Source: Actinostola sp. cb2023 (taxonomy: Eukaryota; Cnidaria; Anthozoa; Actiniaria; Actinostolidae). Taken from it: a stretch of DNA of 64,000 bases. Made by a program: the position numbers and the translations under genes. Below are positions 55,138 to 64,000 of this stretch, piece after piece. The stretch spans positions 91,001 through 155,000 of the forward strand of contig JAUJYZ010000962.1 in assembly GCA_033675265.1 (NCBI GenBank), in the 5' to 3' direction. How positions within the stretch are numbered: the first letter of the stretch is position 1; each line of letters begins with the position of its first letter. Below the pieces are notes generated by a model. That model saw only the letters and a program-made list of their open reading frames with translations. It searched no databases and was not told where the DNA came from.

Positions 55138-55360
55138 AGAAAGAAAGAAAGAACGAATGAAAGAAGGACGGAAAGAAGGAAGAAGGGAAGAAGAGGAGAA
55201 GGGAAGAAGAGGAAGAAGGAAGAAGGGAAGAAGAGGAAGAAGGGAAGAAGAGGAAGAAGGGAAGAAGTGGAAGATAGGAAGAAGGGAAGAAGAGGAAGAA
55301 GGGAAGAAGTAAAAGAAGGGAAGAAGTGGAAGAAGGAAAGAAGAGGAAGAAGGGAATGAT
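55138..55360 (+). repeat. GA-rich simple repeat
   Basis: GAAGAAGGGAAGAAGAGGAA-type repeat. Confidence 0.9.
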
Positions 55361-57246
55361 ACTTTTAAAGGAAGCTTTTAAAATAAAGAAATAAAACTAC
55401 AAAAACAAATCAAAACTGGAATTGATATTTCTTGATTTCTAAAACGTTTTTTCCTACTTTAATAAATGTCATACTTGAATTTATGTTCTAGATATCAGTA
55501 CAGGTAACAAATGCCCAAATGATTTCCCTCTGCGAATACTATATATAGGTGTATAAGCAGTACCTATGGTGACCATATTTGAGCATGCTGATCTTGAGCG
55601 TTTCGGCTTACGAAATCATAGTTAATCAAAACAACACAAGACACAACGTAATATGAAGCACGTACTCGGGATTGAATAATCGTGAAATACCCCCCTTAAT
55701 AGGATTGACGCTTGCAAAGTTTTCTTTTAGTTTGACGTTTGAAGTTTCTGCTGCTTATAAAATAATACTTTATTTCAAATATAAATATAAAATACATTAT
55801 ATGTCAGGAAATGTCTAAAATAGTATTTTTCAATTACCCACAATGCACCCGTTATGCTATGTCGATATGACATAATTATTATATTTTTGCAAAGGGCTGA
55901 CTTTGAATAGACCCTTTTAATAAATCCCACAATACATGATTTTCCGCGCTTGACGTCAAACTTATTATTTTGATGTCTATTCAAAATATACAAAGACTGA
56001 AAACAATAAAGGAACATTAATGGCATTCAAAAGAATAAATTTAACGTCAAGCGCGGAAAATCATGCATTGTAGGATTTATTAAAAGGGTCTTTACCGCTA
56101 TTTCAAAAACGTTGTCAAAGTAGTTTTATTACTGACCACACTTCCACTGACAAACCGAGGACTATCAGGACAAACGGAGACAGAAGGGCATACAAGACCT
56201 TACCGGAGTCTTTCTCTCCGATGAGCAAAGTAAGTTTTACACTTACTTGAGAGATCGTGATTTGGATTAAGAAAAAAACAATCCTACAATAGTTGAGCAT
56301 GAGAACAAATGGCAACATTTAGTTGATAATTATGAACAAGCTAGTGAAAATACTGAAACTGCTAAAATCATGCCCGAATAATAAATTGAAATATAACTTG
56401 ATCAACACATGTAATTCTTACTTTGCAGTGGTTAGCTAGTGGTTAAATAAACTTCTTGTTGAAAACCAACATTTTGTCAATGTTGTTATTGTAAATCCGC
56501 CTCAGAGTATGAGAAATATTCAAATATATATATATAATCGCATTAGTGTTTTTTACATTGCTTGAGCTTTGGTATATATGAACTCAGGACTAATTACAAA
56601 ATGTGAGAACTGTGACGAATTTGAATAATTTGACAACACAAAACCTCTAATTGCGCGCGTCCTTTGAAAATCAATTTGCCGCAATTACCAAAGTTTGTGA
56701 AATAATTAGCTTGTTCTTTTAAGTTGGTTTGAAAGTCGTTTTCTTTGGTACAGTTTTCTTGCTTTGGGATTCAATGCGTTGATTTTCGATCACCAATAGC
56801 GAATTATTATTATTATTATTATTAATTATGGCTTATAATTTCTTGTGTTGAATGAATGTTTGTTTTTGAACTTTGCGGTTTTGAATTGAACTCTTCGTTG
56901 TTCCAGTGAAACAAAACAATCCAGGAAGAACAAAGGCCTTACCCAGACTTGCCCTAAACAAGAATCCCTTTTCATTAATTGTAATCAGTGAACTGAGCAT
57001 TAAAACCATATTACAACTTAACATGTTATTATAAGAAGTATAGTCGTTTGAGGTGTAAAAACAAGTTTTATTTACAAAATATACTGGTGAATATTTACAT
57101 TCAATTTGAAGTTTAATCAATATCGAGATCAAACATTCAGTAAATTACAAAAACTAATCATAAAGATATCAAACAGTTCAAACTAAATATATAGTTATTT
57201 CCTTCCTGCGTTATGATTGTTTTGATTTTTGGTTTGAAAATCCAGT
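55361..57246. other. Gene-free stretch apart from the 55909-56091 repeat
   Basis: AT-rich with no coding signature. Confidence 0.4.
55909..56091. repeat. AGACCC inverted-repeat element, copy 2
   Basis: Same family as 40305-40483: AGACCCTTTTAATAAATCCC ends and GCGCTTGACGTCAAAC inner arms. Confidence 0.8.
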
Positions 57247-57842
57247 CTAACTTTCGAATACAGTTAAGTGCTGAAATAGTTTTTTGGTGCCCCTGTTTTC
57301 AGAAGAGTATTGGCCTCTGCTTTTATTGTGTTGCGATAGTGCTTCTCGAGCATCACGTGAAGAGCTCGAGAAACGTTCCCCTGTTTCCAAAATTTTAAAA
57401 TCGTAGGAACCCGATGCAGTAAATACCACATACGGAAACCTTAGTACTGTAACTCCACCATCAATATCGGGAAAATAAGAACAATATTTCTTCTCTTCTT
57501 TCAACTTTTTTTCACCAAGGATAGGTGTCGATATCTTTTCTAATAAAACACTCCACTGACAATGTTCTTGCAATATTATTGAAGTACAGTTTTTTGTCAC
57601 GAACCAAAATTGTTCGCTCATGCAGGAGGGAGACTTCGTTGGATAGTTCTCTTATATTGTAAAAACGCATGGAATTGAACGTCTTTGACAAAGATTTCCA
57701 AACATTCTTTCATCTCTTTGTATTCAGGATGGCTTGGGAGGATAGAACACTCTTGCTCCATTACAGTTGGGATCAGGTCCAAAAGTTTCTCTTCTGGATA
57801 GACTATTTTCATGACTGTGAACACGAACCGAAACCAACACAT
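57247..57842 (-). pseudogene. Broken ORF of unknown family
   Basis: Two minus-strand frames meet at an ATGA overlap (57618-57621). The upstream one (57842-57618) contains VMKIVYPEEKLLDLIPTVME and EYKEMKECLEIFVKDVQFHA. The downstream one (57621-57247) contains EQFWFVTKNCTSIILQEHCQ and YCSYFPDIDGGVTVLRFPYV. Composition looks like real protein in both, so one ORF with a frameshift is likelier than two genes. It could also be exons of an unseen gene. No family recognised. Confidence 0.35.
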
Positions 57843-57968
57843 TCTGCCAAAACGTGCTATATGCTGTCTGTTCCGCTCGTGAAAACACTCGTGAAATTAA
57901 TCCTTAATTTTACTCGGCCCCATGCGATTACCTATACTAATTTTTTTTTTCATTTCTATCTTATAAAG

Positions 57969-57992
57969 TTATATATATATATATATATATAT
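57969..57992 (+). repeat. (AT)n microsatellite
   Basis: About 12 AT units. Confidence 0.9.
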
Positions 57993-58019
57993 TTCTTATT
58001 TCCTGTTTTCATTTCTATA

Positions 58020-58449
58020 TACACTCATTTCGACAAAGTTAGTCACCCGTAAAGCTTCGAAGGTGAGACCGATGAGGATCCTGGGTTGGTTAAAATGTAT
58101 GTACCCATGGTCCTTCTCATCCTCGGGAACCCAGGGGTATATTCTGTCGCTCGTTACTCGCTCCCAGATAAATACCCCTGGGAACGAAGTCTGTTGGAAC
58201 TTGTTCCGGAAGTCAAAATTCAAAATGGCGGTTGTCCTATTCAAACCAGAAATACTTGATACTGATTGGTCGACAGAAACGAGATTAATATTGACTTCCG
58301 GAACACGTTATAACAGACTTCGTTCCCAGGGGTATTTCTCTGGGAGCGAGTAATGAGCGACAGAATATACCCTGGGTTCCCGAGGATTGGTGCTTCTTGG
58401 TCTCACCTTCGAAGCTTTTCGGGTGACTAACTTTATCGAAATGAGTGTA
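58020..58449. repeat. Long palindromic element beside the duplication edge
   Basis: TACACTCATTTCGACAAAGT is mirrored at 58430-58449. Outer arms continue through GCTTCGAAGGTGAGACC; inner arms CCAGGGGTATATTCTGTCGC and CCCCTGGGAACGAAGTC are mirrored too. 430 bp. It ends about 130 bp from the edge of duplicated copy B. Confidence 0.75.
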
Positions 58450-58720
58450 TACGCAATTCAACACTTGGTCTGCACATGTATGTATAATAACATAATATAT
58501 GATTATATTTTACATCATCATATGTATAATGTACACGTATAGACGATCTATAAACCGTAGCTATATAACTGGTCAGCACATTATCGTCTATTGGTGTGAC
58601 TAAGGCCCCTTCCACATGAACATGTTTTCTTTCACTAAAAAAATGTTTTCGAAAATGCATGGACAGTTTCCCCTCTCGCTTACGTGTGGACCTAAGGCCA
58701 AAACGAAGAGGAAACATTTT

Positions 58721-58726
58721 TTTATT
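58721..58726 (-). promoter_or_regulatory. Candidate poly(A) signal for gene B
   Basis: AATAAA on the minus strand about 230 nt past the gene B stop, at the position matching the gene A candidate. Confidence 0.3.
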
Positions 58727-58952
58727 CATAAAAATACAGTTTAGGTGTGGACGTGGCCCAGGCTCGTTAACCCACTCGTTACTGGTCTTGATTCCCCGCG
58801 CAGAGACTATAACCGACTGGGTACGAGTCAGGACGGAGCCTAAGCCCTAGAAGACTACAAACAAGTTTAATTTATGCATACACGGGTGCACTGAGTTAAT
58901 CACATTGAAAATTATAGTGCATCGACTGAAACAAATATGCGAAATTGTGGTA

Positions 58953-60307
58953 TTAATAGAGGAAATAGTCTACTTCTCTAGCTCTTTGGGTTTCTGGATC
59001 ATCCTGCGTTGATCGACTCTTTCTAGGTTTTATCGGGATCTCTTTAAGTTCCTTTGAAATATCTTTCAAGGATGACTTGATATAAGCTGCCATGAATGCA
59101 GACATGATTGCATCTTCGTTTGTGCCATCCGACACGGTTTCACATCCATCGACGTATGAATCATTCAGAATGGCAACGAAAAAGTTAATCAAAAGCAGTG
59201 TAGTGACTATGAAGTAACAGAAGATAAAGAGAGGTCCCATTGTGGAATCGATGTCCTTTAAATCATGGAAAAATAGTCCTTTTCCCAAAGCCATTTGGAA
59301 AACATTAACGAACGATCTTATGATATTAGAATACATTATTAGACTCTGTCCGAATATCAAGTTCCCTGCTTGTGCAAATGCCAGGAAGGTGACACAGAAG
59401 ATCAACGTGTATGACATAAGGAATGGCCTGGAGAGTTTCATCACATGGACAAACGTTTGGATCTTCATGTTGAAGTTGAAGAGCTTGAGAAGTTTGATGG
59501 TCGCTAGGAAGATGACGACTCCAGCTAGAGCAGTGAAGACATCTGTGCCATACTGGACATAATCAAAACTCATTCTTGAGTAAGGATTATCCTGTATTGC
59601 TTGGATTAACTTTCTCACATAAGATTCTCGTACGAAATTGAGACTCATCATGGCCAAAGATAGGCTTAGCATGATTACTTGATGAATGTTCCAAAAATCC
59701 TTGAAAAACTGCTTCTTTTTTCTTGCAAGTTTGACAATCTCCCGTACGAACAGTATTATTATAAATAAAAGTAGAATTAGTTGAACGAAACTCATCACTG
59801 CTTTAAAGGAGCTTTGACCCACTCCATAAAGAGCAAAAGGTTCGATTCTGTATGATGGCAGAATTGACCCAGTCGGTTGTTGCTCGAACGTGAAGCGAGC
59901 AAAAGCGTAAAGGAGGGTGGTGGGCTCAAATACAACAAATTCTACAAATATGGCCCTGGTTTGTCGGTCAATCCAACGATCTTCTTTCAAATTGACCACC
60001 ACTTCCTTAGCCGTTGCATAGTCATATCCCAAGTCGGCCACCATCCCACTTCCAGAGTATGTCCGATCATTTGTCACAACTGGAAGTGTTCCCAGTTTGC
60101 TAGCAGACTGAACCATGAAGGGCTGAAGGCACATCCTTTCAAATCCAATTTCGCCGTTCATCACACTGTCATTTAGTTTCGCGTCACCTTTTGGGTTGTT
60201 CGATGTTGTTGGAGAACTCTCATCCGCTTTCGAAAGGGAGTAATGTGGAAAGCATACTGGAAACATATCCTGCAGTTTGGAGTAGTCTTTGGTGACTTCG
60301 CAATTTT
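58953..60307 (-). CDS. Gene B exon 18': polycystin cation-channel domain
   Basis: A 1355-nt exon of exactly the gene A length, acceptor TTATATCGCAG, stop at 58953-58955. It differs from gene A by few substitutions (for example NCEVTKD for DCEVTKD, YVDGCETVSD for YADGCESVSD, VTFLAFAQAG for VIFLAFAQAG). All five TM segments and the LGKG pore loop are intact, so it looks functional rather than pseudogenic. Upstream of the acceptor the open frame contains a short tandem duplication absent from gene A (two copies of a segment reading ATTATCGATTTCATGAGGTC at 60367-60415), which is intronic. Confidence 0.93.
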
Positions 60308-60854
60308 CTGCGATATAAGAACACGGTAACAATGAATACAACACAGTGTGCGATCTTAACGGAGGAATTATTATCGATTTCATGAGGTCTCGAATTATTA
60401 TCGATTTCATGAGGTCTCAGTGTATGGCTGCTTTTAATCGTTCTATAATTATTTGGACAATAAATGTAATCCTTAATTGTTTTGTATAGGGTGTTATGCA
60501 CTGGTTTTGGAACAACTGATGAGTACAGCATAGTTTTCTTATGCGCAGTAAGGCCAACTGAACCTCGACTTGTAACTATTGTTCGTGAGAACTGTGAAGT
60601 GGTGTATTGTTTTATATAGAGCAGGTTTTGTAGGACTGTGAAAAACCATGGCGCACGACACGGCACGGTTACGGCACGGTTACGGCACGGATTCATTCGA
60701 AATCCTAAATCATCACGGTCGTTCCGTGCCGTGAGTTTTTCACAGTCATACGAAATCTGCTCTAGGGTGCTATGCACTGGTTCTGGAACAACCAGTGGAA
60801 AGGTAATCTGATGGTAAACTGTTCCGTACGCCACGGAGTCAATCCTTATATTAC

Positions 60855-61029
60855 CTGATTTAACGCGAGATTGCCGCAGTCGTGGCATGCTTATTAAAAC
60901 AGCTCTTTTATCTGATATAAAGCCTTGTTTCTCATCGGTGAAATTTTGACCATTGTACCACTCGTTGCGATAAAGGCCTGGTAACAGTACAGTATCACAC
61001 CACCACCAGAATTTACTAGCTTCGGAGAC
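60855..61029 (-). CDS. Gene B exon 17': TOP/polycystin-domain start
   Basis: A 175-nt exon, same phases and splice sites as gene A exon 17 (AATTTAAAG and G|GTAATA). It encodes the same W..WCDTVLLPGLYRNEWYNG and RLRQSRV phrases. No disabling change was seen. Confidence 0.92.
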
Positions 61030-61460
61030 CTTTAAATTTTGAAAGAAACAAGTATGATTTGAAAATAGCTATATATAATCATTACAAGTGATCATGAAAG
61101 TCGCAATAAACTGATTGGAAAGAAGAAAGGTATTTGAATTTGTAAATAAATGTTTCGCAAGGGCTAGAGAGGAAAGTGGTGCAATTTGTAAGAAAATACG
61201 AAATGGAGGAGCTACAGAGGAAGGTGAAATGAGGTAGGAAGTACGGAGGAAGGATTAGCAGCAGCAAAACAAAATATAGTGAAGCAAACTGGAAAGAACG
61301 ATGGATGGAGGGATGTATGGATAAATCAGTGGAAACCAGTTAGGGATGGAAGAAGGCAAGAACAAAAAAAACCCAGCAAGGGCAGTGAAAAAAAATGTGA
61401 AAACGAGAAAAACGAGAAAGGAAAGGAAAATAAAAAAATAATGTGAAATGTATTACTTAC

Positions 61461-62879
61461 CTTATAACTCTTTGGGAAAATGTCGTTAAGATGTTTATGG
61501 ATACGATAGCGATGAGGTGACTGGGAGCCAAACAATATAAACGACAACAACATAACAAAGACCAAATGAAGGACGATTTCTTTTAAAGTCGAATGAATTG
61601 TGTTCTTTTTCACTTGATAAGCTTGAGCTTCTAACACCTCCTGACAGTCCAGCGGTTCGAAGTTCGCTTTAGGATCACTAGCAAATTCAACAGTACAGAC
61701 TGCATCTTTTCCACTCGCATTGTCAGTCATAGCATGCTCTTTCGTTTGCTCGTTGGTACTTTGGTCGTCATCGTCTACTGGTGGTTTTCGGAAGATCAAG
61801 GACAGAAGCATTGCCAGTACCACGACTTTCAAAGGCTGTACAACAAGTATATCTTGTGCAAGAGAAAGAACTACAGACGTCATCCATCCGTTGGACTTGT
61901 CTGTGCCCCACATCATGGAGTAAAATAAAACCACAGTAGCTGAGGCAAGAACACTCAATATGCATAAAGTGTATGCCACATAAACAACCCAATGAGAGAA
62001 GCCTGATTTCTTTTTGACTTTCATCTTTTCAGTTGTATTTTGGTCAGGTCTTTCATCTTTAGATTTATTTTGGCTTTGTTCCTCTGCATTTTCTGCTCTG
62101 TAGTTATTATTGTCTTCCTTTTTCTGTGCACTCTTTGGTCGGGCTTTACGAAATAAAGTCATGATGAGGAGGTTAATAGGAGCAACAATTAGGCCGCTCT
62201 CTATTCCAATGACGATTTGCTTAAGGCTCAATTTAATTGGTCCAATTTGGAACGTGTCCTCGTTTGACCCACCATTCTGGTAGAACATGGCATTGGCTAG
62301 CATCGCAGTAAAAAGCAATGAAAAACAACAAGTTACACGCTGTACACGGGTAAATGTACTGGATGGTGAACGAAGAACAACCGAAATCCACAGATGTTTG
62401 TCACTGAAACTTTTAGCCGTGTGGGAATAGAACAACGTCTTGAACTCAGACTTGTCACTTTCAGAAGCTACATATATGCGTCGCTCGATTTTGCCATCAC
62501 CTTTGTCAACTGCAAACCAATCATTGTGGATGAAGAGCCATGCCTTGTTCGTGGCGACATCCCGTATATTAATTTGCCTCAGAAACCATGCCGGGTCCTC
62601 CCCTTCGTTGTTGTGCCATATTCGAATGTAGTGGACATCCCCAATGTCTTCAAGAACATTGATAATGATGTAAACTACATTACCACGTGAAAGAATATCT
62701 AAAGAGCTTCCAGAATCATCTACAAGGGGGATAACCGGTGTACGACCGTTCTCACCGTGGATTACCATTGCGACGTTAGCTGTTGTCCCTGATCCACGGA
62801 AAGTCCCAGTGGAGACAGTGATTTCATAGTTATGGCCTTCGCAATTGGAGTCTATGGAACCAACTCTTGTTTTAGAGAC
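61461..62879 (-). CDS. Gene B exon 16': PLAT domain and TM2-TM6
   Basis: A 1419-nt exon (473 codons), two codons shorter than gene A because of a 6-nt deletion (EFASDPK for EFASTSDPK) in the cytosolic loop before TM6. PLAT, the STFTRVQRVTCC hallmark and TM2-TM6 are intact. The first codons read VSKTRVGSIDSNCEGHNYE, slightly diverged from gene A. Acceptor and donor match gene A (CTTTTCCAG, AAG|GTAAGT). Confidence 0.93.
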
Positions 62880-63103
62880 CTGGAAAAGGTAAAATAGTTC
62901 TGAAATACCTATGAAATATTTATTATGAGTGCATGTCTATAGCCAGCTCTAGAATTAATGTGATATTCGTGCTTGCTTTTGTACTAACTAGACGCTTTAA
63001 CAAGCGTTCACTCGTGCCCTGGTGCGATCGAGCACAGGGATGCATTGCAGCATGAAAGACGCATACTTATGGGTCTCCACCTTCCATTCGTGAGGTCATA
63101 GGT

Positions 63104-63268
63104 CAAATCACATCGACCAAAAGGACCTTCAAACAATAGAACGAATCAAACAATAGAACGAATCTATTGTGAACAATAGAGCGAGGCAGTAAAGACAATA
63201 TATTCATTCCATAGATTCGTTGTTCTATTGTATGAAGGTCCTTTTGGTCAATGTGATATAACCTTTAC
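63104..63268. repeat. Inverted-repeat element in intron 15' (copy B)
   Basis: Counterpart of 7146-7310. Its left terminus has decayed (GGTCAAATCACATCG) and an AACAATAGAACGAATC unit is duplicated. Confidence 0.7.
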
Positions 63269-63308
63269 CGAATCAGGGACATCTGTAAGCAAAGTATGTT
63301 CCACTTAC

Positions 63309-63545
63309 CAAAAGTACGTCTCGCTTGTCAGCTCTCCTAGCAAGTACCATGATGAGGGCATACAGTAGAAATAAGCCAATTATTGTAAATAAGACGGAAA
63401 AGTTGCCTGTTTCGCCAAGATTTGCAAAACCTGCAAGGACCGCATCAAAGTCAATAGGACTGGGAGCGACCAACAAATCGGTACCAAATGAAGTCAAATG
63501 GTTACACAGGCAGCATAGCTGATTTATGGAAGAGTTTGTGTGAGG
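63309..63545 (-). CDS. Gene B exon 15': GPS cleavage site and TM1
   Basis: A 237-nt exon equal in length to gene A exon 15, with CCLCNHLTSFG and TM1 VLFTIIGLFLLYALIMVLA preserved and a full-consensus donor G|GTAAGT. An exon 14 equivalent is not visible between 63546 and 64000. Homology to gene A stops at about 63666, inside the intron, so the ectodomain of gene B lies outside the window or is absent. Confidence 0.9.
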
Positions 63546-64000
63546 CTGGAATGAAGAGAGAAACAAGCTTTTAGGTGATAATCTAAAATCATCCACATCG
63601 TTCAGAGGGGGTCACAATACATAGTTACTGGCCAGTGACAACACCTGACACATTCGCTGTTGTTAACAATCGGAACAATGCATTGGATTACTGAACTCCT
63701 GATATAGACATGCATTTCTACTTGAGAATGACGTACGGTACGGTTGCGAGTATTATATTCTTATTGACTGAGTTGCAAGGGGGGGGGGGCAGTTGTCCCC
63801 ACCTGCCCCTGTGCTGTGTACGACCCTGATATTATACTCCAATATATGCCTTATCAAAGTATGGCAATAACCTCAATTCAATCTAGTCGCATTAGTTTGG
63901 TGTTCATCAGTGAAAATGGGATTGATGTGTCACACATAAAGATGTCGTATTTATATTATAGTATTCATTAATAATTCATGAGGAAAATACAATAGAAATC

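Larger units (their letters stand above)
58581..63666. repeat. Duplicated block, copy B (with 2541-7701)
   Basis: Direct, head-to-tail partner of 2541-7701. Intron 15' differs by a block at 62990-63035 that is absent from copy A and matches, inverted, 29529-29574. Confidence 0.9.

Noticed and set aside
60220..60888. 222-codon minus ORF continuing past exon 17'
   Set aside because: It reads through the exon 17' donor into the intron and a repeat element. Joining at G|GTAATA to exon 18' restores the family sequence instead.

Overview
The window is eukaryotic nuclear DNA. It has spliced genes with GT-AG introns, large repeat-filled introns, TATA- or inverted-repeat-bearing mobile elements, microsatellites and no bacterial-type gene packing. 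The gene family (REJ + GAIN/GPS + PLAT + 11-TM polycystin-1-like), a DIRS-type tyrosine-recombinase retroelement fragment and many small inverted-repeat elements point to an invertebrate, most likely a cnidarian such as a coral or anemone. The species cannot be named from this window.

All recognised genes are on the minus strand. Gene A (45031 down to 2900) is a complete polycystin-1-like receptor/channel gene. I could join 18 coding exons at GT-AG sites with phase kept at every junction. The joined frame is 7842 nt (2613 residues plus stop). Order: signal peptide and Cys-rich N-terminus (45.0-41.9 kb), REJ-type ectodomain (41.6-11.4 kb), a large exon with a Thr/Pro mucin-like tract and the first half of a GPS (9.7-7.8 kb), GPS cleavage motif plus TM1 (7.6-7.35 kb), PLAT plus TM2-TM6 (6.8-5.4 kb), a TOP-type exon (4.95-4.78 kb) and the polycystin cation-channel exon (4.25-2.9 kb). 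Gene B (63545 down to 58953) is a near-identical second copy of the last four exons, head-to-tail with gene A. Its upstream exons, if any, lie beyond 64000. The duplicated block is about 2541-7701 against 58581-63666.

The introns of gene A hold most of the unusual material. There is a 7.4-kb array of a 39-bp minisatellite (31.94-39.39 kb) carrying two copies of an 885-bp element with 14-bp terminal inverted repeats. A 58-bp satellite (11.9-18.6 kb) is interrupted by two nested transposon-like insertions with readable target duplications. There is a 2-kb foldback (20.4-22.4 kb), a decayed DIRS-like recombinase (25.4-26.6 kb), a tRNA-like sequence (27.5-27.6 kb), and two non-coding elements with TATA boxes, tandem repeats and inverted ends (12.8-15.6 kb inside the insertion, and 43.3-44.8 kb in intron 1).

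The intergenic 45.0-58.6 kb shows no convincing host gene. It holds inverted-repeat elements, a LINE 3' fragment nested in another element, a run of six small hairpins (47.54-47.66 kb), and one broken ORF of unknown origin (57.25-57.84 kb). The first 2.5 kb holds only repeat debris.
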